Notes under the pieces: generated by a model
Told to the model about the DNA's origin: nothing
The model's input: the letters and a program-made list of their open reading frames with translations, nothing else
Database searches by the model: none
Program-made: the position numbers and the translations under genes
Part shown: positions 47,335 through 56,554 of the stretch, piece by piece
Numbering within the stretch: position 1 is the first letter of the stretch
How the letters are laid out: each line of letters starts with the position of its first letter
DNA from: Gimesia aquarii
Lineage (GTDB): Bacteria > Planctomycetota > Planctomycetia > Planctomycetales > Planctomycetaceae
Reading direction: 5' to 3'
NCBI RefSeq assembly: GCF_007748195.1
Contig: NZ_CP037920.1
Coordinates: 2,109,501 to 2,173,500, forward strand
DNA: 64,000 nt

Positions 47335-47829
47335 TTCTACGACATTCCCAATTTACAAATGATTCAGATCAGCGCATAAAAATTCCCGGAAGCAGTAGCC
47401 CAGGGGGGGAAAGGACTTGTACCACTTCCGGGAGGCGATTGTACGCCTGATTGTTCATTACGATTACTATTACGCCTCAGATAAAATCGCTCTATTTCCT
47501 TTTTAAAAAGATCGGAGCCGCGGCATCCGTGCGTTGGACACTCGATCTTTCCATTGAGAGAATGAAATCACTCAACGGACACCGGTATGTGTTTGAAGGT
47601 TGAAAAAGAGAATGATAACTGTCATTCTGAGGTGTGATGTTACCAGGAATTGTTTTCTTGAATTTTTCACATCAGCTTGATTACTAATGTTGCGGGGAGA
47701 ATAAAAGTTAAAAGAAATTCGGTCAACCCCAATCTAAAACTATTTCCAAAATGAGTTGAGTGAATCAATTCCTACATGTAAATATTTCAAAAAACTGAAG
47801 AAATACAAAAATTGAAAGGTTATGGCATC
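47335..47829. ncRNA. structured intergenic region, possible non-coding RNA
   Basis: Nearly 500 bp without a gene but with several inverted repeats: TCCCGGAAG (47384-47392) / CTTCCGGGA (47425-47433); AGGCG (47433-47437) / CGCCT (47444-47448); AAAGATCG (47507-47514) / CGATCTTT (47543-47550) around a GC-rich loop; TTGAG (47554-47558) / CTCAA (47571-47575). The first may be the glgC terminator, although no T-run follows. The cluster, with G+C higher than the flanks, could be a small RNA or the leader of the sulfatase gene. Confidence 0.35.
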
Positions 47830-49251
47830 ATGAATCAACGGTTATTTTTTATTCTGGCAGTGCTATGTGGGGTGAGTTTGTTTGCCTCAGATGTTTCACA
47901 AGCTTACGCAAAACAAAAACCAAACATTATTTTGATTATGGCCGATGATTTGGGCTACGCTGAGTTGGGGTGTTATGGTCAAACAAAAATCAAAACGCCC
48001 CATATAGATCAACTGGCAGCAGAGGGGATGAAATTCACACAGGCTTATGCGGGTTCCATGGTTTGTCAGCCTTCGCGAAGCGTTTTAATGACGGGACAAC
48101 ATACCGGTCATACTGCTGTTCGCGCAAACGACCTGAACCAACTACTTTACGGGCAAGATAAAACCGTCGCAGAAGTACTAAAAGATGCTGGCTATGCAAC
48201 GGGCATCTTTGGAAAGTGGGGGCTCGGTTACGAAGGGACTCCAGGCCATCCCAATCGTCAGGGATTTGATCAATTCACCGGACAATTACTCCAGGTACAT
48301 GCTCATTTTTATTACCCCTTTTGGATATGGAGAAATGATAAAAAAGTAATGCTTCCCGAAAACGAAAATAATCAACGGGGAAATTACATTCATGATTTAA
48401 TCCATGAAGATGCGAAAGATTTTATTCGCAAAAATCAAAATCAACCTTTCTTTGCTTATCTACCCTACATCATCCCGCACGTAGAGCTGGTTGTACCAGA
48501 AGAGTCCGAGCATCCTTATCGTGGGAAATTTCCTAAAACACAAATCCTTGATCCACGTCCTGGCTATATTGGATCAGATGATGGGTTGGTAACGTTTGCA
48601 GGGATGGTCTCTCGATTAGACGATCATGTGGGTGAGATCGTAGAGATGTTGGAAGAAATGGGAATACGAGATAATACTTTGATTATCTTTACATCAGACA
48701 ATGGCGGGCAGGGGGGCACCTGGAAGGGCATGACTGACTTCTTTAACGGAAACGCACCACTTAAAGGTTATAAAGGAACAATGTATGAAGGTGGTTTGCG
48801 TGTACCTTTTGTTGTCAATTGGCCTGGCAAAGTCGCTCCCGGAACAACCTCAGATCTGCAAATTGCGTTTTGGGATATCCTGCCTACCTTTGCACAGATT
48901 GCCGGGACTAATGTTCCAAAAGGAGTCGATATCGATGGGATTTCTTTTCTGCCAACTCTGTTAGGCAAGGGAAATCAGAAAAAACACAAATACCTTTATT
49001 GGGAATATACCAAAGGTGAAATGCGTTCGAGAGCACTTCGGATGGGAGATTGGAAGGCTGTTCAAAACCGAATGAAAAATTCGATAGAACTCTATGATTT
49101 AGGAAAAGATGTTGGTGAAACAAAAAATCTTGCCAAACAAAATCCAGAAAAATTGAAGGAGATGGAGCAGATTATGCAGCAGGCTCACACGAAGCCTCGC
49201 GATTTTCCTCAAACATTGAAACCCGTTGGTATTAAAGGTTACGTGAAATAA
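47830..49251 (+). CDS. arylsulfatase-type sulfatase (type I, formylglycine)
   Basis: 473 residues from the ATG at 47830 (MNQRLFFILAVLCGVSLFASDVSQAYAK, a signal peptide). Type I sulfatases hydrolyse sulfate esters of carbohydrates or aryl compounds. The N-terminal block PNIILIMADDLGYAELGCYGQTKIKTPHIDQLAAEGMKFTQAYAGSMVCQPSRSVLMTGQ holds the CxPSR signature; its Cys79 would be converted to formylglycine. Further blocks are GIFGKWGLG, FFAYLPYIIPHVEL, DDHVGEIVEMLEEMGIRDNTLIIFTSDNGGQGG and KGTMYEGGLRVPFVVNWPGKV. Planctomycetes carry many such genes for sulfated algal polysaccharides. Exported. A strong terminator follows at 49271. Confidence 0.95.
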   Translation: MNQRLFFILAVLCGVSLFASDVSQAYAKQKPNIILIMADDLGYAELGCYGQTKIKTPHIDQLAAEGMKFTQAYAGSMVCQPSRSVLMTGQHTGHTAVRANDLNQLLYGQDKTVAEVLKDAGYATGIFGKWGLGYEGTPGHPNRQGFDQFTGQLLQVHAHFYYPFWIWRNDKKVMLPENENNQRGNYIHDLIHEDAKDFIRKNQNQPFFAYLPYIIPHVELVVPEESEHPYRGKFPKTQILDPRPGYIGSDDGLVTFAGMVSRLDDHVGEIVEMLEEMGIRDNTLIIFTSDNGGQGGTWKGMTDFFNGNAPLKGYKGTMYEGGLRVPFVVNWPGKVAPGTTSDLQIAFWDILPTFAQIAGTNVPKGVDIDGISFLPTLLGKGNQKKHKYLYWEYTKGEMRSRALRMGDWKAVQNRMKNSIELYDLGKDVGETKNLAKQNPEKLKEMEQIMQQAHTKPRDFPQTLKPVGIKGYVK

Positions 49252-49270
49252 CCATCTGCTGGTCAAAACA

Positions 49271-49302
49271 AAAACCGCGGTCAGAGAACTGGCCGCGGTT
49301 TT
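49271..49302 (+). terminator. intrinsic terminator after the sulfatase gene
   Basis: AAAACCGCGGTC (49271-49282) pairs with GGCCGCGGTTTT (49291-49302), with one G-U pair and an 8-nt loop, and the T-run continues to 49305. A-run on the other side means it may also end the minus-strand DUF1598 gene. Confidence 0.9.
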
Positions 49303-49331
49303 TTTACTTTGTAGTTTACCTTTTTGCTGAG

Positions 49332-51218
49332 TTAGTTAGCCAAATCCCACCACCATCGGCCAACAGGTAAAGCGGGAGCTTGTGATTTTTTAGAAACAGT
49401 TCCCACTTGATCTGAGACTTTGAGATTTTTTTGATTTTTGACAACGGAACCGGTATCAACACGAACGCCACCAGCAACTTGTACAACGACATCTTTTCCA
49501 TTGTAAACACGATGATTGATAACTGTGTCAACGGTATGGGCCGGATCAAATTCCGCAGGACGATAAGCGCCAGTTGAAGCAAAAGCTCCCATTTCCCAGC
49601 CAGCACGGTTTGCCAACTGCTCATTTCGCATCAGAGCAGCAACCAGAGCCAGATCGAAAATATTTTGCAGGTCAGCATAGACCAGATCTTGTTGCGCCAG
49701 TTCTTGATAATGCTTTGTGAAGTTAGCAGCGAATTCACGGTTTAATTCCTCTGCTTGACCGGTTTGCAGCCGTTGACCTTCATTCGTGACGATTTGATTT
49801 TCTGACTGGCATAAGACTGAAGAACCGACTACTTGATAAGCAGTTCGTTGTGGATTGTGCAGAACAGAGTCATATTTCATCGTTAACCACCAACGAAGTG
49901 CTTCCAGGTTTTGAGGGTCTTTTGTATTTTGCTTTGCCAGTAAATCAAAGTAGCTGGGAATATTATCCCCTGCATCCATTTTACCAATACCGATCAGCTT
50001 CATACGGTAGTCGGCTTCGATCAGCACACGGGCCACACGCGAAGTTTTGGGAACGCCATACAGTGTGATGTCTTGCACGCCTAATTGATTTTTGAGTTGT
50101 TTGGTCCAGTTTCGAACACCGGCTCCTGCACGTAATGGGCCACGTGCATTTGATTTGGCGACGAATTCCTTCACACGAGCCAGACCCTCAGGGCGTGGAT
50201 CGAAAGAACAACCGAAGATTTCTTCTCCCTGATCAGAGAATGTTCTAAGGACTGTGACTAAGTCGTCTAATTGCAGGACTGGTCGACCACTTTCGATACC
50301 GACTGCGAGTCCTTGGTCATTATAAGTCCAAGCTTCCGCAGGACCAGCAATGACGACTTCCTGATCTTCGGGATAGACGAAGACGTATTCGACTTTTGTC
50401 AGGCCTGCTAACATCTTCATGGTTTCGACAGGGGAACGTCCTTCTTCTATCAATTGCTGAACTTCTTTTTCGAGTCGCGTCAGTGAGATGAGTCGCATTT
50501 GACTGTTTTGTGCGACGTTTTTATTTAAGTCTGCCTGACGAGCTTTGATTCCCAGAGCCGCTAATCGACCATCGAGTTCTGCTTTACTGATGTGGTGTAA
50601 CAATCCTTGAGGATCAACTCGAACCCCACTATCGAATTGTCGGATAGAGCCTTCCCCTTCTCCGGTATCTTCCCAGAGTCCTGAGGTCTGTGTTTGGATC
50701 AGGTCAATCAACTGTGTAAAGTCGGCTAGTTGCCCCCCACCGGCCAGTGAGATTGCTTGTGCCCGTTCACCCATGGCTTTTGTTCGTTCATCTGCCAGCG
50801 GGATACGGTTGATGGTTCCCAAAGCGGCTACAAAGTCGCCCGATTTGAGTTGTGCTTCTACGACCATTTTCAACAATAAAGTTCGTTGATGAAGGTCGGC
50901 AACGGTTTCGGCGGTTTCGATTGCTTTGCCGAATTCGCCCGCTTCCAAATGAGCTGCCACTTCTTCTTTCGGAGAGATCTGGCGAGTTTCAAGAACTGGT
51001 TCTGGAACCACAGCAGGAGCTACTTCTACTGTTTCCTGTTCTTCAAGCACAATCGGTGATTCTATGTGAGCTTGAATTTGTTCTGGTGCTTGTTCAACGG
51101 TCACCTCCGGTTGCTGATTTACCAGATAAAATGTGACTGCCAGAACAATGGATAAACAGGCAATGGTTGCAACGACTGAAACAACGCTGGAGCCTACTCG
51201 AGGGTATTTAGGGCGCAT
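49332..51218 (-). CDS. DUF1598-type membrane-anchored protein
   Basis: 628 residues from the ATG at 51218. One N-terminal helix (VGSSVVSVVATIACLSIVLAVTFYLV) anchors the protein. Next come a Glu/Val/Pro-rich linker (QQPEVTVEQAPEQIQAHIESPIVLEEQETVEV), a repeat region with helical hairpins (HLEAGEFGKAIETAETVADLHQRTLLLKMVVEAQLKSGDFVAAL, TPR-like, about residues 75-150), and the DUF1598 region (SGLWEDTGEGEGSIRQFDSGVRVDPQGLL; LAGLTKVEYVFVYPEDQEVVIAGPAEAW; DITLYGVPKTSRVARVLIEADYRMKLIGIG). This family is essentially restricted to planctomycetes and has no known function. Predicted to be mainly periplasmic. The longer start at 51284 adds residues without a ribosome binding site. Confidence 0.75.
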   Translation of the reverse strand: MRPKYPRVGSSVVSVVATIACLSIVLAVTFYLVNQQPEVTVEQAPEQIQAHIESPIVLEEQETVEVAPAVVPEPVLETRQISPKEEVAAHLEAGEFGKAIETAETVADLHQRTLLLKMVVEAQLKSGDFVAALGTINRIPLADERTKAMGERAQAISLAGGGQLADFTQLIDLIQTQTSGLWEDTGEGEGSIRQFDSGVRVDPQGLLHHISKAELDGRLAALGIKARQADLNKNVAQNSQMRLISLTRLEKEVQQLIEEGRSPVETMKMLAGLTKVEYVFVYPEDQEVVIAGPAEAWTYNDQGLAVGIESGRPVLQLDDLVTVLRTFSDQGEEIFGCSFDPRPEGLARVKEFVAKSNARGPLRAGAGVRNWTKQLKNQLGVQDITLYGVPKTSRVARVLIEADYRMKLIGIGKMDAGDNIPSYFDLLAKQNTKDPQNLEALRWWLTMKYDSVLHNPQRTAYQVVGSSVLCQSENQIVTNEGQRLQTGQAEELNREFAANFTKHYQELAQQDLVYADLQNIFDLALVAALMRNEQLANRAGWEMGAFASTGAYRPAEFDPAHTVDTVINHRVYNGKDVVVQVAGGVRVDTGSVVKNQKNLKVSDQVGTVSKKSQAPALPVGRWWWDLAN

Positions 51219-51484
51219 GGACGCTCTCCGATTGGCACAGATTTTTAACGGATTAAATGTTCGGTTCGCATGTATACATTCCACAAGCTGGGGAATATAT
51301 GGGCTTTATGGTCTAGGATCGTCCAACTTTGCCCCAACGTCAAGCGTAATCTTAAATTTCTTGGTCTTCCCAATTCAGCTTGTCTCTGACATCCAAAGAA
51401 CAGGTACAGGTAGTAGAATAGAAACACTGCGTTTAAAGCCAATTACACCTTAAAACAAATATAATTGATATACAAGGAAAATCT

Positions 51485-52333
51485 GTGCCAGAGCTACCGG
51501 AAGTTGAGACTATGGTTCGGGGGATTCGTGAAGTAGTGGAAGGTCAAGTCATAAGCGACTTTCGAAAATGCCCTTGTTCGTGCAAGCCTATTTCGCTGAA
51601 GCCTGGATTGAAATCAATTCGATCTCGTGTAATCGACCAGACAATTGTCTCTGTTCGACGGTTGGCCAAACGTGTTGTACTGGACCTTGAGAGTGAAGAT
51701 TCAATTGTCATTGAGCCTCGTATGACTGGACTAATGTTGCTGTCAAATCCTCCCGACTCAGGTCATTTAAGATTGGAGTGGGTTTTGCAAAAAAGGAGAT
51801 CCAAAAGATCGCTTTGGTTTTGGGACCGTCGTGGCTTGGGAACGGTCCGACTTTACAGGAAAGCAGAGTTGTTAACTGAATTAGGAGCAAACAAGTTAGG
51901 CCCTGATGCCCTTGTGATTTCTCTAACAGATCTGAAGGCACGTTGTTTGAAAACTAGCCGTGCAATCAAGGTCGCGTTGTTGGACCAAAAAATGATTGCA
52001 GGTATAGGTAACCTTTATGCCAGTGAAATCCTTCACTTAAGTCAGATCCATCCGGAGCGACAAGCGAATCATTTAAGCATCTCAGAAGTTCAGAAGATGC
52101 ACAATGCAATGAAACGAATTCTAAAAACCGCAATACGCTATGAAGGCTCAACCCTGGGAGATGGTACTTATCGAAATGCACTCAATCAATCAGGCGGATA
52201 TCAGAATCATCATCGAGTTTATAATCAGGAAGGAAATGCTTGTAAATCATGTAAGGGAGCACAGATTGTTCGCATTGTACAGGCGCAGCGTTCTACGTTT
52301 TATTGTCCGTGTTGTCAGGCATTCAAAGAATAA
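51485..52333 (+). CDS. mutM: formamidopyrimidine-DNA glycosylase (Fpg/MutM family)
   Basis: 282 residues from a GTG at 51485. It begins [14 protein letters not shown], with the catalytic Pro2 and Glu3. Conserved segments are [17 protein letters not shown] (with the catalytic beta-hairpin Lys region), [32 protein letters not shown] (H2TH motif), [35 protein letters not shown] and a C-terminal zinc finger of the CxxC-x16-CxxC type ([25 protein letters not shown]). It removes oxidised purines such as 8-oxoguanine from DNA. All key elements are intact. Monocistronic, 187 bp before the histidine kinase gene, which has its own start region. Confidence 0.93.
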   Translation: MPELPEVETMVRGIREVVEGQVISDFRKCPCSCKPISLKPGLKSIRSRVIDQTIVSVRRLAKRVVLDLESEDSIVIEPRMTGLMLLSNPPDSGHLRLEWVLQKRRSKRSLWFWDRRGLGTVRLYRKAELLTELGANKLGPDALVISLTDLKARCLKTSRAIKVALLDQKMIAGIGNLYASEILHLSQIHPERQANHLSISEVQKMHNAMKRILKTAIRYEGSTLGDGTYRNALNQSGGYQNHHRVYNQEGNACKSCKGAQIVRIVQAQRSTFYCPCCQAFKE

Positions 52334-52520
52334 AAGTTTGTACCAATCAGTACGTAAAGAGGTATGAAGGAATAAGATGGGGAGAAGGATATTTGGGAAA
52401 AGTGACTAATTTCAGTTAATTACAGCTAGATTTCTAAAATCTTACTTTTCTACAGAGACTGTTTTGGCTTAATATCACGTTTAAGTCCTTAATCTCATTC
52501 TCATCGATTGATGGAACTTT

Positions 52521-54248
52521 ATGTCTTACCGTGCCTTCAAAAAACTGCTGGGGGAAACCAATCTCGAACGAAAGTGTCGCTTTCTGTTTGGTGGCGGTTT
52601 GATGGTATTGATTACAGCCAGTTTTTCATTGAACACCTGGTTAAACAATCAAGTTCTTGATGACCAGAATGTCACATCAGCTCGGTTGTTAGTTGCGCCG
52701 ATCATTCTGGAAAAACACTGGAAGTGGTCAGAAACGAACGATCAATATGTTCTGTTGATCGAAAAAATGGCTCAGTCGGTGAAACCTCAGGACCTGGGGG
52801 ACTATAGTTGGGCTGTTTTCAAAGCCAATCCTTCCAATACCGATTCTACTGAGCGTCCAATCGACAGCGATGGCTATGCAGCTCTGGAACGGATTGAAGA
52901 GGGAGAGTCAGAAGTATTTTATCGGGATGAGGGTGAAGGAAAATTTCAATACTATGGAGCAATTCATGCAACTGAGTCCTGTGTTGCCTGCCATCGTCTG
53001 CGAGATGATCCCGATTTAGAGGAAGGGGGATTGATTGGTATTGTGAATATTCGCTTCCCCTTACAAAAAATGGAACAGGCATTGGCCTGGAATAAAGCAA
53101 TCAATTTAGGTTCTGCATTAATTACTGCGTTTCTTGCCATGCTGGCTGCCTATGCCATCGTACGGTATGTCATTGTGAAACCCGTTCTGCATTTGAAAGA
53201 TGTCAGTGATGAAATCGCACATGGAAATCTCGACTTACGAGCTGATATCCGTACGGGCGATGAATTTGAAGAGTTGAGTTATGCGTTTAACCGCATGTTG
53301 CGGCATCTCGTGACCGTGCAGGAAGAATTGAGAACAGTTAACACCGATTTAGATACGAAGGTCGATGAGTTAGCTCAGGTCAACTTGCGGCTTTATGAAA
53401 TGAATAAATTGAAAGATGAATTTCTGGCAACGATGAGTCATGAGTTGCGAACTCCATTAAACAGTATTCTTGGATTCAGTGATCTGCTCGCGAATTCCAA
53501 AGATTTAGAAGACAAGCAAAAACGATATGTCGGCAATATTCAGATGTCTGGAAAGAACCTGCTGGCACTCATTAATGATGTTCTCGATCTTGCCAAGATT
53601 GAAAGTGGCAAAATGGAATTGCAACTTTCGGAAATCGCCATTGCAGATCTAATTGAACGACGTGTCGGCACGATGCAACCGTTAGCTGACAAAAAAAATA
53701 TTGAAATGACTTCAGAAATCGACCCCAAGATTCCAATTCTCTTTCAGGATTCCATCAAGATTCAGCAAATTCTAAATAACTTACTTTCTAACGCCATCAA
53801 ATTCACTCCGGAAGGAGGACGAGTTCATATCTCTGCAACGCTTTGCGCCGATGATTCTCAAATGATGGATCTTGTTGTTGAAGATACAGGAATTGGAATC
53901 CCGCTAGATGAACAGGAAAACATTTTCGAAAAATTCCGACAGGGCAGGTCTTCTTCAGAATCAAAAGATGCATTGACTCGCTCATTTGAGGGAACTGGTT
54001 TAGGACTTTCTATTATTCGCGAACTTTCAAAGTTGCTGGATGGTGAAGTCTTTCTTGAAAGTGAGTTTGGTCGAGGAAGTAAGTTCACAGTCAAACTGCC
54101 AGTGAGGATAAGTGTTTCCGATGACCAGTTACTTTCTGATTTAAGTGATACCTCTGTTGGGATCAATCGGATCAAGACTTCTGATTTGGCTGAGTACTCT
54201 AAGGAAAAACTTGCAGATAACAAACATTCTGAGACGCAAAGTCCTTGA
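52521..54248 (+). CDS. heme-binding sensor histidine kinase (DUF3365-HAMP-HisKA-HATPase)
   Basis: 575 residues. A first helix (about residues 23-42, LFGGGLMVLITASFSLNTWL) and a second (about 192-215, LGSALITAFLAMLAAYAIVRYVIV) enclose a periplasmic DUF3365/Tll0287-like domain with a c-type heme site, CVACH at residues 154-158. A HAMP domain (KPVLHLKDVSDEIAHGNLDLRADIRTGDEFEELSYAFN), a coiled coil, HisKA (FLATMSHELRTPLNSILGFSDLL, phosphorylated His307), and HATPase (NLLSNAIKFTPEGG, DTGIGIPLDE, GTGLGLSI) follow. It should sense redox, oxygen or NO at the heme and pass phosphate to a regulator. No response regulator lies next to it, so it is an orphan kinase here. The downstream SpoU gene is 65 bp away. 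Confidence 0.9.
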   Translation: MSYRAFKKLLGETNLERKCRFLFGGGLMVLITASFSLNTWLNNQVLDDQNVTSARLLVAPIILEKHWKWSETNDQYVLLIEKMAQSVKPQDLGDYSWAVFKANPSNTDSTERPIDSDGYAALERIEEGESEVFYRDEGEGKFQYYGAIHATESCVACHRLRDDPDLEEGGLIGIVNIRFPLQKMEQALAWNKAINLGSALITAFLAMLAAYAIVRYVIVKPVLHLKDVSDEIAHGNLDLRADIRTGDEFEELSYAFNRMLRHLVTVQEELRTVNTDLDTKVDELAQVNLRLYEMNKLKDEFLATMSHELRTPLNSILGFSDLLANSKDLEDKQKRYVGNIQMSGKNLLALINDVLDLAKIESGKMELQLSEIAIADLIERRVGTMQPLADKKNIEMTSEIDPKIPILFQDSIKIQQILNNLLSNAIKFTPEGGRVHISATLCADDSQMMDLVVEDTGIGIPLDEQENIFEKFRQGRSSSESKDALTRSFEGTGLGLSIIRELSKLLDGEVFLESEFGRGSKFTVKLPVRISVSDDQLLSDLSDTSVGINRIKTSDLAEYSKEKLADNKHSETQSP

Positions 54249-54313
54249 ATGTGTCGAGGGGAATACCTAATCTTTCCATTCGGCCAGCTGATTTTCTATT
54301 TGGTTCCTAGTAT

Positions 54314-55099
54314 TTGCAGTTGATTCAGGATTATTGTTCTGTGACTTTGGAGTTAAAAAATCCCCATAGCGTGCTGGCTGCATTGCAGACTCGCCCCATC
54401 GATGTCACAGAGATTCGTCTCTCTGCTGGCTCAACTCAAGGAAACTGGAGCGATGTGGCAGATGAAGCGCGCAGTCACAGAATTCCGGTAGTCATCAAAA
54501 AATCTGCTCCGCAGAAAATGAAGAGAAAACGGTCCGAAGATCAGGGGCGTCGAACTACCGGTTCATTGGCTCTGGTTAAGCCGCGTATTCCTGCGTCATT
54601 AAAGACGATTTGTGCGGCAGAAGAAGGGGACGGACAGAGCGGTCTCTGGTTGGCTTTAGATTGTATTCAAGACCCACATAATATTGGTGCCATCTTTCGG
54701 ACCGCTGCTTTTTTTGGTGTCAGAGGGATTGTTCTCACCAAAGATCGTTCTGCACCCTTAAATGCCACGGTCTACGATGTTGCTTCCGGTGGCATGGAGG
54801 TAGTTCCCTTTGCTGTAGAAACAAATTTGAGTCGAGCGATTACTGAAGCAAAAAAGACCGGTATCTGGATTATGGGAACGTCCGAGCATGCGAAAGATGA
54901 TGTGTCGGCATTTCAACGGGATCGCCCCTGGATGGTGGTGATCGGCAATGAAGAGAAGGGTTTGCGACGTTTAACACGAGACCAGTGCGATGTGATTTGT
55001 CGTCTTTCACCAACTGGAATTGTTGATTCTTTAAATGCTTCGGTTGCTGCCGGGATTATGATTGCGCGTTTTTCTCCTTATGGCCCTGACTCGAAATAA
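54314..55099 (+). CDS. SpoU/TrmH-family RNA 2'-O-methyltransferase
   Basis: 261 residues if the TTG at 54314 is used; a GTG at 54341 would give 252. The C-terminal half has the three SPOUT motifs: LALDCIQDPHNIGAIFRTAAFFGVRGIVL, PWMVVIGNEEKGLRRLTRDQCD and LSPTGIVDSLNASVAAGIMIARF. An N-terminal substrate-binding region (RPIDVTEIRLS) is present, and a basic linker (KKSAPQKMKRKRSEDQGRR) follows it. The family methylates ribose 2'-OH in rRNA (RlmB type) or tRNA (TrmH type). The layout with an N-terminal RNA-binding part suits RlmB (23S G2251), but this assignment is tentative. Cytoplasmic. It may be co-transcribed with the kinase upstream. Confidence 0.88.
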   Translation: MQLIQDYCSVTLELKNPHSVLAALQTRPIDVTEIRLSAGSTQGNWSDVADEARSHRIPVVIKKSAPQKMKRKRSEDQGRRTTGSLALVKPRIPASLKTICAAEEGDGQSGLWLALDCIQDPHNIGAIFRTAAFFGVRGIVLTKDRSAPLNATVYDVASGGMEVVPFAVETNLSRAITEAKKTGIWIMGTSEHAKDDVSAFQRDRPWMVVIGNEEKGLRRLTRDQCDVICRLSPTGIVDSLNASVAAGIMIARFSPYGPDSK

Positions 55100-55488
55100 G
55101 ATTTCGTATTTGGTTTTAAGAAAACGTCGGAGAACAGGTACAATCATCAAAATGTCGATGATCGTTACAACGCTTGATTCATGTATCGATTAAATTGAAT
55201 TTCCACGTTATCTCTCTACGCATCCATACGACTTGAATGAAATTCCCGCACTCCGGCTGATCATTATTTTGGTTGTGCGGGAAATTCCTGCTTATAATAT
55301 GGAATAAGGTCATCGGCGCTGAGTGTTCGATAATTTCTAAGAGGAATACTCGGAATTCGTAACTTATTCCTTGTGAATTGAATGCTACATTGAAGGTATT
55401 GATACCGGTGACTCCGATCAACAGGCAGAAGTGATTGTTGACTGCTCTGACGAGTCTTGTGAATTCATACCAATGCAGAGGTTTAAAC
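55100..55488. promoter_or_regulatory. long 5' region of the epimerase gene with hairpin and promoter candidate
   Basis: TTCCCGCAC (55243-55251) and GTGCGGGAA (55275-55283) form a 9-bp inverted repeat with a 23-nt loop. TTGGTT (55269-55274) and TATAAT (55293-55298) are spaced 18 bp apart, a plausible promoter whose -35 region lies inside the hairpin arms. It would give a leader of about 185 nt before the epimerase gene. No coding sequence seen. Confidence 0.45.
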
Positions 55489-56463
55489 GTGACAAATTAT
55501 TTAGTAACCGGCGGTGCAGGATTTATTGGTTCTCATCTGGCGACTCGTCTGGTCAATGAAGGCCATAGTGTACGTGTTTTCGATAATCTGAGCACTGGTG
55601 CTTTAAAAAATCTGGAGCATATCCAGGACCAAGTGGAATTCGTTCAAGGTGACTTGCGAGATCTCAAGGCAGTAGAGCAAGCTACAAAAGGAATCGATAT
55701 CGTCTTTCATCAGGCGGCACTGGCTTCCGTACCGCGAAGTGTTGAACATCCTCTTGATACTCATGAGGCTTGTGTGACAGGGACGATTCATGTTTTAGAT
55801 GCCGCACGTCGTTCAGATGTGAAACGCGTTGTGTATGCAGGTTCCAGTAGTGCCTATGGGAATCAGCAAGAAATGCCAAAGCATGAAGGCCAGGCACCGG
55901 AAGTGCTCTCTCCGTATGCGGCAGCGAAGCTGGCGGGAGAATTGTATTGTCAGGCTTTTGCGAATTCCTATGATCTGGAAACGGTTCGTATTCGATACTT
56001 CAATGTATTTGGACCGCGACAGGATCCTAACAGCCCCTATTCCGCCGTGATTCCCTTATTTGCTTCTGCGTTACTGGAAGGTCGCCAACCAGTCATATTT
56101 GGCGATGGAATACAATCCCGTGATTTTACATATATCGACAATGTCGTTCAGGCCAATATTCTGGCGTCACAGGCAGATGCTGATAAAGTTTCAGGGAATG
56201 TTTATAACGTTGCCTGTGGTAGCTCTTTGAATTTAATTGATCTGTTGAAGTTCATTTGTGAACTGTTGGAGAAACCGTACGATCCCGATTTTCAACCCCG
56301 GCGAACCGGGGACGTTTTGCATTCATGGGCTGATATTTCAGCTGCTCAGCGGGATCTGGGATATGAGCCTGTCGTTGATATCAAGGAAGGCTTACGAAGA
56401 ACAATCACTTGGTACGAACAATATATTAAATCAGAGTCAAAGACTTGCCTCGGTGGTTGTTAA
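55489..56463 (+). CDS. NAD-dependent nucleotide-sugar epimerase (extended SDR)
   Basis: 324 residues from the GTG at 55489, which follows AGAGG. It begins [24 protein letters not shown], with the [11 protein letters not shown]-binding loop. The catalytic Ser in [10 protein letters not shown] and the Y143-x3-K147 motif (SPYAAAK) are present. The segment [56 protein letters not shown] matches UDP-GlcNAc 4-epimerases and UDP-glucuronate epimerases of the WbpP/GalE type, so it interconverts UDP-sugars for surface polysaccharides. The precise sugar is not predictable. It is 91 bp upstream of the chain-length/BY-kinase gene, an exopolysaccharide context. An in-frame TTG at 55435 would add 18 residues without family similarity. 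Confidence 0.9.
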   Translation: MTNYLVTGGAGFIGSHLATRLVNEGHSVRVFDNLSTGALKNLEHIQDQVEFVQGDLRDLKAVEQATKGIDIVFHQAALASVPRSVEHPLDTHEACVTGTIHVLDAARRSDVKRVVYAGSSSAYGNQQEMPKHEGQAPEVLSPYAAAKLAGELYCQAFANSYDLETVRIRYFNVFGPRQDPNSPYSAVIPLFASALLEGRQPVIFGDGIQSRDFTYIDNVVQANILASQADADKVSGNVYNVACGSSLNLIDLLKFICELLEKPYDPDFQPRRTGDVLHSWADISAAQRDLGYEPVVDIKEGLRRTITWYEQYIKSESKTCLGGC

Positions 56464-56554
56464 ACAATTGATAAACACATGAAACACTCTCACAGAGAGT
56501 CATAATTGTTTTTGCTCAACAGACTCAGCAGCTTATAGATCGGGACCCGCTGTC

